Below are positions 14,941-23,776 of a DNA stretch of 64,000 nucleotides, piece after piece. Position 1 is the first letter of the stretch. Each line of letters begins with the position of its first letter. This stretch comes from Saccharothrix sp. HUAS TT1 (GTDB taxonomy: Bacteria; Actinomycetota; Actinomycetes; Mycobacteriales; Pseudonocardiaceae), in the NCBI RefSeq assembly GCF_040744945.1, contig NZ_CP160453.1, positions 3,286,001-3,350,000 on the forward strand. Reading direction: 5' to 3'. A program made the translations under genes and the position numbers. Below the pieces are notes generated by a model, which was given only the letters and a program-made list of their open reading frames with translations, was not told the origin of the DNA and searched no databases.

Positions 14941-17151
14941 ATGGCACGTCTGCTCTACCGACTCGGCTTCGGCGCGCACCGGCGCCGCCTGGTCGTCGTC
15001 CTGCTCTGGCTGCTGGTGCTCGGCGGCACGGCGGTCGGCGCGGCGACCCTGGCGGGCACCACCTCGGGGTCCTTCTCGATCCCCGGCCAGGAGTCGACCA
15101 CCGCGCTGGACAAGATCAGCGACGAGTTCGGCGCCGGTGGCGGCGCGACCGCGCGGGTCGTCGTGCAGGCGCCCGACGGCCAGCGGCTGACCGCGCCGGA
15201 GAACGCCGCGAAGCTCGGGCAGCTCGTCCAGGAGCTGTCCGCGCTGCCCGGCGTGACGTCGGCCGGCAACCCGCTCGACCCGCAGAACCCGACCGTGAAC
15301 GCCGACCAGGACGTCGCCTACAGCACGGTCACCTACGAGGCGCAGGTCGGCGACGTCACCGAAGCGCAGCGCACCGCGCTGTTCGACGCTACGCAGGACG
15401 TCCGCGCGACCGGGCTGACCGCCGAGGTCACCGGTGAGGCCACGCAGGCGCCGCCGCACGTCGGCGGCCCGGCCGAGGTGATCGGCGTCATCATCGCGCT
15501 GCTGGTGCTGGCCGTCACCTACGGCTCGCTGGTCCTGGCCGGGATGAACCTGCTGACCGCCGCGGTCGGCGTCGGCATCGGCGCGCTCGGCGTCACGATC
15601 GCCACCGGCTTCATGGACCTCCAGTCCACCACGCCGATCCTGGCCGCCATGCTCGGCCTGGCGGTGGGCATCGACTACGCCCTGTTCATCATCAACCGCT
15701 ACCGGCAGGAGCTGCGCCGGGGCCGGGACGTCGGCGACGCGATCGGCACCGCCGTCGGCACCGCGGGCTCCGCGGTCGTGACCGCCGGCCTGACCGTGGT
15801 CATCGCGCTGGCCGGCCTGGCCGTCGTCGGCATCCCGTTCCTGACCCAGATGGGCGTCGCCGCCGCGTTGACGATCATCGTCGCGGTGCTGGTCGCGGTC
15901 ACGCTGGTGCCCGCCGTGCTCGGCTACCTCGGCCGTCGCGTGCTGCCGCGCAAGCAGCGCACCGAGTCCGCCGCCGTCACCGAAACCGAGCCGACCGACG
16001 CCAAGCCGACCGCTGAGCCGACCGCCGAACCGCGCGAGCGCGGTTTCTTCCGCGGCTGGATCGGCGGGATCGCCCGCAACCGGGTGGCGGCGCTGCTGCT
16101 CGCGGTCGTCGGCCTGGGCGCGATCGCCGTGCCGGTCCTGTCGATGGAGACGACGCTGGTCGCGGCGCCTCCCGCCGACTCGACCCAGGCCCGCGCGGAG
16201 CGGGTGCTCGCCGACGGCTTCGGCGAGGGCTTCAACGGCCCGCTGGTGGTGCTGTTCGAGGGCGCCGACGCCGTCGCGGCGGCCACCGCGGCCATCCCGG
16301 ACATCCAGGGCGCGGACGACGTCGCGCTGGTCACGCCGCCGCGGCCCAACGCCGACGGCACGGCCGCCATGGTCAGCGTCATCCCCGAGTCCGGCCCGGC
16401 GACGCAGGCCACCGAGCAGCTGGTCACCGACCTGCGCGACCGGCTCGCCGACGTGTCCGGCGCCACCGCCTACGTCACCGGCGCGACCGCGGTCAGCGTC
16501 GACGTGGCGGTGGCCCTGGACGAGGCCATGCCGGTCTACCTGGCGCTGGTCGTCGGCCTGGCCCTGGTGCTGCTGGTGCTGGTGTTCCGGTCGATCCTGG
16601 TGCCGCTGGTCGGCGTGCTCGGCTTCCTGCTCACCATCGGCGCGTCGCTCGGCGCGACGGTCGCGGTGTTCCAGTGGGGCTGGCTGGCCGACGCGGTCAA
16701 CCTGGACGGCACCGGCCCGCTGCTGAGCCTCACCCCGATCCTGATGGTCGGCATCCTGTTCGGGCTCGCGATGGACTACCAGATCTTCCTGGTGTCCCGG
16801 ATGCACGAGGCGCACCACCACGGCAAGTCGCCGCGGGACTCGATCGACACCGGCTTCCGCCAGGCCGCGCCGGTGGTCGTCGCCGCCGCGCTGATCATGT
16901 TCTCGGTGTTCGCGGGCTTCGTGCCCGCCGGCGAGGGCCCGATGAAGTCCATCGCGTTCGCGCTGGCCATCGGCATCCTGGTGGACGCGTTCGTGGTCCG
17001 CATGGTCCTGGTGCCCGCCGCGCTGGCGCTGCTGGGCGAGAAGGCGTGGTGGCTGCCGAAGTGGCTGCGCCGGCTGCCGGCGCTCGACGTCGAGGGCGCC
17101 GGGCTGGAGGAGGGCCGGGAACGCCGGGAGCTGGTCGACTCCAGCCGGTGA
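14941..17151 (+). CDS. MMPL-family (RND superfamily) membrane transporter
   Basis: This 736-residue pump has the duplicated MMPL architecture. TM1 lies at about residues 17-37 and is followed by an extracytoplasmic loop of about 140 residues, five helices, a Thr/Glu/Pro-rich cytoplasmic linker (about 340-362), then a second helix-loop-five-helix unit. The TM4-type signatures GIDYALFIINRYR and LAMDYQIFLVSRMHEAHHHG carry the conserved aspartates of the proton relay. Such proteins export lipids or drugs; the substrate is unknown. Expression is probably tied to the TetR gene 5 bases upstream. A strong hairpin terminator follows at 17252. Confidence 0.92.
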   Translation: MARLLYRLGFGAHRRRLVVVLLWLLVLGGTAVGAATLAGTTSGSFSIPGQESTTALDKISDEFGAGGGATARVVVQAPDGQRLTAPENAAKLGQLVQELSALPGVTSAGNPLDPQNPTVNADQDVAYSTVTYEAQVGDVTEAQRTALFDATQDVRATGLTAEVTGEATQAPPHVGGPAEVIGVIIALLVLAVTYGSLVLAGMNLLTAAVGVGIGALGVTIATGFMDLQSTTPILAAMLGLAVGIDYALFIINRYRQELRRGRDVGDAIGTAVGTAGSAVVTAGLTVVIALAGLAVVGIPFLTQMGVAAALTIIVAVLVAVTLVPAVLGYLGRRVLPRKQRTESAAVTETEPTDAKPTAEPTAEPRERGFFRGWIGGIARNRVAALLLAVVGLGAIAVPVLSMETTLVAAPPADSTQARAERVLADGFGEGFNGPLVVLFEGADAVAAATAAIPDIQGADDVALVTPPRPNADGTAAMVSVIPESGPATQATEQLVTDLRDRLADVSGATAYVTGATAVSVDVAVALDEAMPVYLALVVGLALVLLVLVFRSILVPLVGVLGFLLTIGASLGATVAVFQWGWLADAVNLDGTGPLLSLTPILMVGILFGLAMDYQIFLVSRMHEAHHHGKSPRDSIDTGFRQAAPVVVAAALIMFSVFAGFVPAGEGPMKSIAFALAIGILVDAFVVRMVLVPAALALLGEKAWWLPKWLRRLPALDVEGAGLEEGRERRELVDSSR

Positions 17152-17251
17152 CCGGGTCCGGTCCGGCGCCGGGGGACGGCGTCGGACCGGCGCCCCCGCT
17201 CGGCGGGTGACCCTGTACCTGTGCTGTCGCCCGCGGTGCGGGCAGTGGTAG

Positions 17252-17299
17252 GCGAACACCCCGGAGATCACTCGAAGGAGTGATGTCCGGGGTGTTCGC
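17252..17299. terminator. Long bidirectional hairpin between convergent genes
   Basis: Bases 17252-17273 pair with 17278-17299 over 22 positions with a single mismatch and a 4-base loop. It lies between the ends of the MMPL gene and the convergent reductase gene and should terminate both. Confidence 0.85.
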
Positions 17300-17325
17300 G
17301 GTACTCCGCTCGCCGCACGGCGGTC

Positions 17326-18063
17326 CTAACCGGCGAGCCACTGGTCGAACGTGGTGGGCGCGATGCGGGCGTTCTCGCCGGGCAGCAGCGCGTTCCCGGC
17401 CATCTCGACGCCGAACACGCCCGACCACGTCGGCACGAGCCGGACGTCCCGCCCGCGCGCCTGGTTGGTGCGCCGGGCCAGGTCGACCAGGTCCTGCGTC
17501 TCCGGGCCGGCGAGGTCGGGGTACCGCCCCGCGGGCTCGCCGACGACGACCTCCGCCAGGACGTCGGCCACGTCCTGCGGCGCGATCGGCTGCACCAGCA
17601 GCGGCGCGACGGTCGCGACGCCGTCCCGCTCGGTCCAGCCGGCCACCATCCCGGCGAAGTCGTGGAACTGGGTGGCGGGCACGATCGTCCACGGCACGGG
17701 CCCCTCGGTCACCAGCCGCTCCTGCTCGCGCTTGCCCGCGTAGTGCGGGTTGCCCTCGACGCGGTGGATGCCGACGATCGAGAGCAGCACGTGGTGCCGC
17801 ACGCCGGCGCGCTGCTCGGCGGCCAGCAGGTTCCGGGTGGTCCCGCCGAACAGCGCGACGCTGTCGTCCCGGTCGGTCGCGGGCGCGTTCACCGCGTCGA
17901 CCACGGCGTCGACGCCGGTCAGCGCTTCGTCGAGCCCTTCGCCGGTGGTCAGGTCCACGCCGAGCGAACGGCTGACGCGCACGACCTCGTGACCGGCGCG
18001 CTCCAGGGTGGCGGCGGTGAGGCTGCCGATGTTGCCGGTGGCGCCGGCGACTGCGATCCGCAT
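17326..18063 (-). CDS. NmrA/atypical SDR NAD(P)-binding protein
   Basis: This 245-residue Rossmann protein has VAGATGNIGSLTA, the GxxGxxG cofactor motif of atypical SDRs, at residues 5-17. It lacks a classical YxxxK pair but has HYAGKREQERLV in the corresponding place. Family members are redox sensors, quinone reductases or epimerases; the substrate is unknown. It diverges from an Rrf2 regulator across 83 bases, an arrangement often seen where the regulator controls the reductase. The start is an ATG. Confidence 0.8.
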   Translation of the reverse strand: MRIAVAGATGNIGSLTAATLERAGHEVVRVSRSLGVDLTTGEGLDEALTGVDAVVDAVNAPATDRDDSVALFGGTTRNLLAAEQRAGVRHHVLLSIVGIHRVEGNPHYAGKREQERLVTEGPVPWTIVPATQFHDFAGMVAGWTERDGVATVAPLLVQPIAPQDVADVLAEVVVGEPAGRYPDLAGPETQDLVDLARRTNQARGRDVRLVPTWSGVFGVEMAGNALLPGENARIAPTTFDQWLAG

Positions 18064-18133
18064 GACGATCCCCTCCCGGGTGGGTGTGTGCCGTCAACCT
18101 ATCTCGGACTAAATAGATCCGCAATGTCTTGGA

Positions 18134-18139
18134 TAGACT
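18134..18139 (+). promoter_or_regulatory. -10-like element for the Rrf2 gene (leaderless start)
   Basis: TAGACT ends 7 bases before the GTG start codon, so transcription would begin at or next to the start codon. The preceding bases CGGACTAAATAGATCCG contain a CGGA/TCCG dyad that could be the regulator's operator, shared with the divergent reductase. Confidence 0.5.
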
Positions 18140-18146
18140 AGGCGGT

Positions 18147-18641
18147 GTGAAGCTGCCTGTGAGCACGGAGTGGGTCCTGCACTGCGCGACGACCCTCGCG
18201 CAGCTGGAGCCGGGCGCCACCGCGTCGGCGGCCCAGCTCGCGGCGTACTACGACCTGCCCGCGCCCTACCTGGCCAAGCAGCTGCAGGCGCTGGTCCGGG
18301 CCGGTGTGCTGACCGCGACGACCGGCCCGCGCGGCGGGTTCCGGCTCGCCCGGCCCGCCGCGGAGGTCACGCTGCTCCAGGTCGTGGAGGCGGTCGACGG
18401 CGCGGCCCCGCCGTACGAGTGCCAGGAGATCCGGCAGCGCGGGCGCGGCGCGCTGGCGCCGGAGGACTGCCGCGAGGTCTGCCCGCTCGCCGCGAAGATG
18501 GCCGACGCGCACGAGGCCTGGCGGCGCAGCCTGGCCGCGGACTCGCTCGCCGACGTCCTCGCCACCCTGCCGCCGACCGCCCCGGCCCGCACCCGTTCGC
18601 TGATCGCCGCCACCAACCCGGCGCCGCGCCAGCCGCGATGA
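18147..18641 (+). CDS. Rrf2-family transcriptional regulator
   Basis: This 164-residue winged-helix Rrf2 protein has a DNA-binding domain in residues 1-75: STEWVLHCATTLAQL, the recognition region AAYYDLPAPYLAKQLQALV, and the wing TGPRGGFRLARP. Three cysteines follow in ECQEIRQRGRGALAPEDC and REVC, spaced C-x15-C-x3-C. Clustered cysteines in this position hold Fe-S clusters or sense redox in relatives such as NsrR and IscR, although the spacing here is different. The GTG at 18147 is preferred because of the -10 element exactly 7 bases upstream. The divergent NmrA-like reductase is its likely target. Confidence 0.82.
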   Translation: MKLPVSTEWVLHCATTLAQLEPGATASAAQLAAYYDLPAPYLAKQLQALVRAGVLTATTGPRGGFRLARPAAEVTLLQVVEAVDGAAPPYECQEIRQRGRGALAPEDCREVCPLAAKMADAHEAWRRSLAADSLADVLATLPPTAPARTRSLIAATNPAPRQPR

Positions 18642-18741
18642 GGTGGGCGCGCGGTCCGATTCGGCCAAACGTCTGCGCCGGAGCGCCCGCTCCGCTATAG
18701 GTGTCACCTGAACAGCTGGAGCCGGTGACTGGTGGGCGGAC

Positions 18742-19098
18742 ATGAGTGGGTTCGGGGCGGTGCCCGAGGAGCTGCGGCGGGCGGCCGGGCAGATCGGTGA
18801 CGTCGGCGACCGCGCGTCGGGCGTGGTGTGGTGCGGTCCGAGCGGCGAGTACGGGCACGCCGGGGTCGCCGGGGCGTGGGAGCTGTTCATCGACGGGATG
18901 AAGTCCTCTGTGGAACGGTTGCGGCAGCAGGCCGATGAGCACGCCATCGGCCTCCGTGCCGCCGCTTCGTCCTATGTGGACGTGGACGGCGAAGGCGCGG
19001 CCGGGTTCGACGGCCTCGGCTCCGCGGTGGGCGCCAACGACATCTCCCGCCGCCTCGGCACGACGCCGCTGAAGCCGGTCGACCGGACGGCGCCCTGA
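18742..19098 (+). CDS. EspC-like type VII secretion-associated small protein
   Basis: This 118-residue helical protein resembles the EspC-type (WXG100-like) ESX substrates of actinobacteria. Two predicted helices (about residues 5-25 and 45-75) flank a Gly-rich turn. The second helix ends in SSYVDVDGEG, which fits the YxxxD/E type VII export signal. A tail that is probably disordered follows. Its stop TGA shares a base with the ATG of the next gene, so the two are translationally coupled and probably form a secreted partner pair, as PE/PPE or EspC-type pairs do. No secretion machinery gene is in the window. Confidence 0.7.
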   Translation: MSGFGAVPEELRRAAGQIGDVGDRASGVVWCGPSGEYGHAGVAGAWELFIDGMKSSVERLRQQADEHAIGLRAAASSYVDVDGEGAAGFDGLGSAVGANDISRRLGTTPLKPVDRTAP

Positions 19099-20471
19099 TG
19101 GCGGCGCGGCTGGGCGAGACCAACGACCCGAAGGCGCTCGTGCCCGGCGAGCCCGAGCTGATCAGCGGCGACCTGCGGCAGCTGGTGACGACGGTGCGCG
19201 CGGTCGTGGCGGTCGGCGCCGACCTGGGCCGGATCGACCCCGGCGGCTGGAGCGGCGACGCGAGCAGCGCGTTCCGGTCCGCGTTCGGCGCCGAACCGCC
19301 CCGGTGGCTGCGGGCGGCCGAAGACCTCGGCGGCGGCGGGCAGCTGCTGGCCGACTACGGCGACGCGCTGGTCGGCAGCCAGCGCGAGGCGCAACGCGCC
19401 ATCGAGCTGCACCTGGAAGCGCAGGCCGCGACCCGGCTGGCCGCCGCCGAGCACGCGGCGATGGCGTTGTCCGGCGCGCCGACCGCGCCCTTCCAGGACC
19501 CCGGCCAGGCGGGCGCGGCCGACGCGCAGAAGGTCCTGGGCGACGCCCGCAGCACCCTGTCCGGCATCGGCGACGTGGTCGCGCGGGCGCTGGGCTGGGA
19601 GCCCGACGGCAAGGGCGGCTACAAGAAGTCGCTCGGCAAGGACTCGTACGGCGCCTCGCACCGGGAGACCGACGACGAGGGCGAGGACACCGGCGGCTGG
19701 CAGTACAGCGTCGACGGCGGCTCGTACGAGAGCGAGACCGGTGACCAGTCCAAGCGCCTGCTCACCGACGTGGTCGGCGAGATCGCCGAGAAGATCGGCA
19801 TCGACCTGCACGAGCGCGAGTGGGGCGACGACGGGCACGTCGACGTCCGGCACGGTGAGGAGGACGGCGACTTCACCGCCGGGCCGGTCGAGGGCAGCGG
19901 GCGGATCAGCGGCTCCGTGCTCGGCGCGGACGCGGGCTTCACCGCGACCGCGAGCTACGCGGGCGTGGCCGTCGGCGCGAACGCGGGCGCCTACCTGGCC
20001 ACCGGCCACGCCGAGGGCGAGGTCAGGCTCGGGCAGCACGCGGGCGTGTCCGGCAGCGCGGACGGCACGGTCGGCGTCGCCGGCGAGGTGAAGGGCTCCA
20101 TCGGGCTGCTCGGCGTGAAGGGCAACGCGGAGGCGTTCGCGGGGGCCAAGGTGTCCGGCGAGGTCGGCGCGGAGGTCGCGGGCATCGGCGCGGGCGCGAA
20201 GGGCGAGGCGTGGGCCGGCGTCGGCGCCCACGCCAGTGGCCAGTTCGGCGTGGGCGAGGACGGCAAGTTCCACGTCGGCGGGTCGCTCGGGGTCGCGTTC
20301 GGCGTGGGTGGCAAGGTCGGGTTCGACGTCACCGTCGACCCGGTCGAGGTCGTGGAGGCGGTGGCCGACGTCGCGGACGACGTCGGCGAGATCGCCGCGG
20401 ACGTGGGCCGCGGTGTCGGGAACGCCGCGGAGAGCGCGGGTCGCGCGATCGGCAAGCTGTTCGGTCGCTGA
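19098..20471 (+). CDS. Large WXG-domain T7SS cargo with Gly/Ala-rich repetitive C-terminal domain
   Basis: This 457-residue protein has an N-terminal helical T7SS signal-like region with the WxG turn at residues 51-53 (GGWSGDASSAFRSAFG). A long Ala-rich helix follows (about 85-130), then an acidic, polar middle (about 170-245). From about 250 to 420 comes a low-complexity stretch in which Gly/Ala alternate with Val/Leu, as in VSGEVGAEVAGIGAGAKGEAWAGVGAHASG. The last region resembles amphipathic, barrel- or pore-like repeats, and no enzymatic motif is visible. The protein is probably exported with the upstream EspC-like partner. Function is unknown; a surface or membrane-active effector is inference. 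Confidence 0.62.
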   Translation: MAARLGETNDPKALVPGEPELISGDLRQLVTTVRAVVAVGADLGRIDPGGWSGDASSAFRSAFGAEPPRWLRAAEDLGGGGQLLADYGDALVGSQREAQRAIELHLEAQAATRLAAAEHAAMALSGAPTAPFQDPGQAGAADAQKVLGDARSTLSGIGDVVARALGWEPDGKGGYKKSLGKDSYGASHRETDDEGEDTGGWQYSVDGGSYESETGDQSKRLLTDVVGEIAEKIGIDLHEREWGDDGHVDVRHGEEDGDFTAGPVEGSGRISGSVLGADAGFTATASYAGVAVGANAGAYLATGHAEGEVRLGQHAGVSGSADGTVGVAGEVKGSIGLLGVKGNAEAFAGAKVSGEVGAEVAGIGAGAKGEAWAGVGAHASGQFGVGEDGKFHVGGSLGVAFGVGGKVGFDVTVDPVEVVEAVADVADDVGEIAADVGRGVGNAAESAGRAIGKLFGR

Positions 20472-20499
20472 CCGGACGACCGCAGGAAGGAACCAGCGC

Positions 20500-20985
20500 A
20501 TGGCCAGCACCCTCCCGGTGCCGATCGAGTTCTCGCTGCCCGACGGGTGGCTCTCGGCGCCACCCGACGAGGTCGGCGCGCCCCAGGCGGCGTTCGTCGC
20601 ACTGCACCCCGGCTCCGCCGCCGGGTTCACCGCCAACGTGACGATCACCGGCGAGGTCCGCGCCGACGACGCCACGCTCGCGCGGCTCGCCGCCGAGGCG
20701 GTGGCCCGGTTGGAGCGCGGAATCGGCGCGGTGGAGGTCGGCAGGCGCACCGAGCTGGACTCCGGCTACACGCAGGTGGTGCGGCTGACCGCGCCGATCG
20801 ACGGCCGGCCGGTGGACCTGGTGCAGCTGCAGGTGTTCCTGGCCCTGCCGGACGTCCGCGACCCGGACCGCCGCGCGGTGCTGGAGATCGTGCTCAGCGC
20901 GACGCCCGTGCAGTTCGAGGGCCTGGTGGGCGACTTCCAGGCGTTCCTGAAGACCATCCGACCGGACGGGGGAGCGGCCAGGTGA
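20500..20985 (+). CDS. T7SS-module protein with LpqN/Mog1/PsbP-like fold (putative)
   Basis: This 161-residue protein lacks a signal peptide. Its N-terminal PIEFSLPDGWLSAPP and the alternating strand pattern, with FVALHPGSAAGFTANVTITGE, recall the LpqN/DUF1795 (Mog1-PsbP-like) fold. In secretion systems of other bacteria DUF1795 proteins act as effector chaperones, so a chaperone or binding partner for the upstream large cargo is possible; this is inference. AGGAAGG precedes the ATG. Its stop overlaps the next gene's GTG as GTGA. Confidence 0.5.
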   Translation: MASTLPVPIEFSLPDGWLSAPPDEVGAPQAAFVALHPGSAAGFTANVTITGEVRADDATLARLAAEAVARLERGIGAVEVGRRTELDSGYTQVVRLTAPIDGRPVDLVQLQVFLALPDVRDPDRRAVLEIVLSATPVQFEGLVGDFQAFLKTIRPDGGAAR

Positions 20986-21464
20986 CCGGACCGGGCGACA
21001 TCCTGCTGCGCCGCATCGAGGCGATCGACACGGCCTCGGCGGACAACCGGCTGCGCGCCGAGTCCTACCGGCGCATGGCCGAGGGCCTGCGGGACGTGGT
21101 GGGCACGGCGACGTCGGACGACGGCGTGGTGACCGTGGTCGCCGGGTCGGACGGCGCGGTCAAGTCGATCGCGTTCGGCGCGGCGGTGCGCACGACGGAC
21201 CCCGCGGTGCTGTCCTCCCGGACGTTGCGCGCCATCGCGCTGGCCCGCGCGGACGCCGCCCGCAAGCAGGCCGAGGTGGTCCGGGCGGCGTTGGGCGACA
21301 CGAAGCTGCTGGACCAGGTGCTGGCCGAGGACCGGCGGCTGTTCGGCGACGAGCCGCCGCAGGAGCCGGCCGCGGTCACCGCGCCGCCGCGGGTCGTGCG
21401 GCGTGCCGCGCCGGTGGAGGAGGAGGAACCGGACACGGCCTACCGCAGCCGTGACGCCTGGTGA
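20982..21464 (+). CDS. YbaB/EbfC-family protein in the T7SS module
   Basis: This 160-residue protein has a core (about residues 5-105) that follows the YbaB fold: a long N-terminal helix, then GVVTVVAGSDGAVKSIAFG as the beta strands, then a second helix rich in Ala/Arg. A charged, Pro/Glu-rich tail follows. YbaB proteins dimerise and bind DNA, and YbaB-like genes frequently sit in actinobacterial WXG100 loci. The GTG start overlaps the preceding stop. It is the last gene of the module and converges on the TPR gene with 9 bases between the stops. Confidence 0.65.
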   Translation: MTGPGDILLRRIEAIDTASADNRLRAESYRRMAEGLRDVVGTATSDDGVVTVVAGSDGAVKSIAFGAAVRTTDPAVLSSRTLRAIALARADAARKQAEVVRAALGDTKLLDQVLAEDRRLFGDEPPQEPAAVTAPPRVVRRAAPVEEEEPDTAYRSRDAW

Positions 21465-21473
21465 CACCCGGCG

Positions 21474-23303
21474 TCAGCCCTCCGCCTGCTCCTCGGACCC
21501 GTCCTCGGACCGCTCCTCGGCGAGCAGGCGCCGGGCGAACTCGGCGGCCCGGGGCTCCGGGTCCGGCAGGGCCAGCACCAGCTCGCACAGCGACGCCAGC
21601 ACCGTGACCTCACGGGTCTGCCACGCCTGCGCGGCCGCTGCCAGCCGGTTCACCAGCAGCTCCCGGACGTCCTGCCGAGCCGCGGGCTCCACCCACGCGG
21701 TCGCCAGCAGCGCCAGGCCCGCCGCCTCCGAGACCCAGTCCTCGGGACCGTCGAGCAGGTCCGCCAGGACCTCCCGGCGGCTCGACACCGGCCACGGCTC
21801 GTCGGCGCGGTGGTGCGCCAGCCCCAGGCACGCCCACGCCTGCACGGCGCGCACCCACAGGTGCGGCGCGTGGCGGACTAGCCAGCGGCCGACCTCGTCG
21901 TCCGGCGGAACGGGCGGGTGCACCAGCACGCCGAGCAGGTCGAGCGGGTCCAGCGCGGACAGCACGACCGCCCGGTCGTAGGCGGCGGGCAGCGACGGCC
22001 AGTGGAACGCCGCGACGGCGCGCACGGCCTCGGCGGCCTCCCGCGACGGCGGCGGCACGGCCGGGCGGGCCACCGTCCCGTCGTAGGCCCACACGACGTG
22101 CCGCACGGCGCGGACCGGCTGCCTGGGGTCCGGTTCCGGCAGCCCGTCGACGGTGACCGAACCGCGCGGGAACGCCGACCGCAGCGCCAGCAGGGCGCTC
22201 GGCGGCTCCAGCGCGGACAGCTCCACGTCGAGCGTGGTGTCCGGCGCCGGCTCGCTCCGCTCCAGCAGCTCGCACAGCAGGGTGACGACGGCCCCGGTCG
22301 GCTCCGGCACCCGGCCCAGCCACGGCCTGCCCCGGCCGCGCCGGGCGAGCACTTCGCCCGCGAAGTCGCGTTCCGGCCGGTCGCGGAGGTGGTCGGCCAG
22401 CGCGACGAGGTGCCGTACGTCGCCGTCCACCACGTGCCGCAGGCCCAGGGCGATCGCGAACGCCTTCGGGTGCTCGGGGTTCTCGTCGGCCGCCCGCCGC
22501 GCCCACTCCAGGCCCTCGGCCGGGCGGCCCATCGCCTCCAGCAGCTCCGCGATGTCCAGGAACAGGTCGTGGTCTTCGGGCGTGCGGGCGGCCTCGCGCC
22601 GCCACGCGGCGAGCGCGTCGTCCCACCGGCCCGCGCCGCGCAGCGCGTACCCCTTCACCACCGCCGCCTGGTGGGTCGGCTCGACGTCGAACGACCGCTG
22701 CGCCCACTCGACCGCCTCGTCGAACGCGCCGAGCCTGCGGGCCAGCGTGGAGCCGCACCACAGCAGCATCGCGTGGTCGGGGTGGCGGGCGACGCAGCCG
22801 CGCAGCAGCGCCAGCGCGGGCAGCAGCGGCGGGCGGTCGACCTCGGCGACCGGGTCGGCCAGCGGCTGCGCGAACCGGGCGATGGCGATCGCGGCGGCGT
22901 TCGGGCCGAGCAGGTCGGGCAGGTCGGCGCGCTGCAGCCAGGCGACGTCCAGCCACGGCCGGCGCGGCTCGTGCGAGGCCACCGCGAACAGCTCCTGCAC
23001 GGCCTCGTCCCAGCGGCCCGCCATCGCGCGCACGTGGGCGTGCGCGGCGAGCGTGCCGACGAACGCCCGCACCGGTTCGGGCTCGAAGTGCCGCGCCGCC
23101 CGGTCCGCGCCACCCGCGCGGGCGACGAACTCGGCCAGCGCCTCGTGCGCGTCGGGCAGCCGCGGATCGGTCGCCAGCGCGTCCGCGAGGTGGCGCGCGG
23201 CGTGGTCCAGGTCGCCGTCGGCCATGATCAGCCGGGAGACCGCGACCTCGCCCGCCGCGTCGAGCCGTTCGTCCGCGCAGTGCTCGAACCCGTCGTGTGC
23301 CAT
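21474..23303 (-). CDS. Tetratricopeptide-repeat protein
   Basis: This 609-residue soluble protein has TPR-type helices in its first two thirds, for example AHVRAMAGRWDEAVQELFAVA, LARRLGAFDEAVEWAQRSFDVEP, KGYALRGAGRWDDALAAWRREA and IAELLEAMGRPAEGLEWARRAAD. The C-terminal third has Trp/Leu-rich helices with no recognised domain. Such proteins are scaffolds. It lies next to the type VII cargo module but on the opposite strand, so a link is only positional. The ATG has GGAGGGG just upstream. Confidence 0.75.
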   Translation of the reverse strand: MAHDGFEHCADERLDAAGEVAVSRLIMADGDLDHAARHLADALATDPRLPDAHEALAEFVARAGGADRAARHFEPEPVRAFVGTLAAHAHVRAMAGRWDEAVQELFAVASHEPRRPWLDVAWLQRADLPDLLGPNAAAIAIARFAQPLADPVAEVDRPPLLPALALLRGCVARHPDHAMLLWCGSTLARRLGAFDEAVEWAQRSFDVEPTHQAAVVKGYALRGAGRWDDALAAWRREAARTPEDHDLFLDIAELLEAMGRPAEGLEWARRAADENPEHPKAFAIALGLRHVVDGDVRHLVALADHLRDRPERDFAGEVLARRGRGRPWLGRVPEPTGAVVTLLCELLERSEPAPDTTLDVELSALEPPSALLALRSAFPRGSVTVDGLPEPDPRQPVRAVRHVVWAYDGTVARPAVPPPSREAAEAVRAVAAFHWPSLPAAYDRAVVLSALDPLDLLGVLVHPPVPPDDEVGRWLVRHAPHLWVRAVQAWACLGLAHHRADEPWPVSSRREVLADLLDGPEDWVSEAAGLALLATAWVEPAARQDVRELLVNRLAAAAQAWQTREVTVLASLCELVLALPDPEPRAAEFARRLLAEERSEDGSEEQAEG

Positions 23304-23558
23304 GGCCCCCTCCAGCTCGGAGCCGAATCGTAACGGAGTGGAGTCGCAGGTCAGGGCGCGGTGACCGGTACTCCACTCTGGAGTGACGGCGTCACCCGCG
23401 GAGAAATCCCACGTGTTGTGCCACCGCGACGTGTACCGTGGTCGTTATCGGGCGATTCCTCTGTTGTCGTTCCCGAACACCCGTCGCGCCGTGCGGCGAC
23501 CTCCGGCCCGGTTCCCACCGGCTGTGAGCGCGCACCGGACGCGGAGAAAGTTGGAAAC

Positions 23559-23711
23559 ATGCACGTTCCACCACTGACCGCCGTGTTCAGCCACCCGGAC
23601 ACGCACCGGGAGACGATGTCCGCGCCGGGTCGCGAGGAGCAGCGGTCCTACACCGACCTGTTCCGCGAGCCGGTCGACGTGCCGCCGCAGGGCGCCGGCG
23701 AGACCTCCTGA
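23559..23711 (+). CDS. Small orphan protein of 50 residues
   Basis: This short open frame begins MHVPPLTAVFSHPDTHRE and ends EPVDVPPQGAGETS. It has GGAGAAAG eight bases before the ATG and a hairpin terminator 19 bases after the stop, so it has the layout of a real single-gene unit. It has no transmembrane segment and no cysteine. No family is recognised and no modifying enzyme is adjacent. It could be a small regulatory peptide or an unmodified precursor; existence as a gene is moderately likely. Confidence 0.45.
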   Translation: MHVPPLTAVFSHPDTHRETMSAPGREEQRSYTDLFREPVDVPPQGAGETS

Positions 23712-23729
23712 CCACCGGGGACGCCACCA

Positions 23730-23760
23730 GGGCCCGCGACCGGTAGGCGGTCACGGGCCC
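23730..23760. terminator. Bidirectional hairpin after the small gene
   Basis: GGGCCCGCGACCG (23730-23742) pairs with 23748-23760 with one mismatch and a 5-base loop. It lies between the small gene and the end of the convergent dioxygenase gene. Confidence 0.75.
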
Positions 23761-23776
23761 GGTGGTCAGCGGCCGG

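Noticed and set aside
18742..21464. A complete type VII secretion system
   Set aside because: No EccB/C/D/E, mycosin or other machinery gene is present. Only cargo-type and accessory genes are visible.
23383..23577. 64-residue frame overlapping the small orphan gene
   Set aside because: It has no ribosome site and an Arg-rich composition, and it conflicts with the better supported frame starting at 23559.
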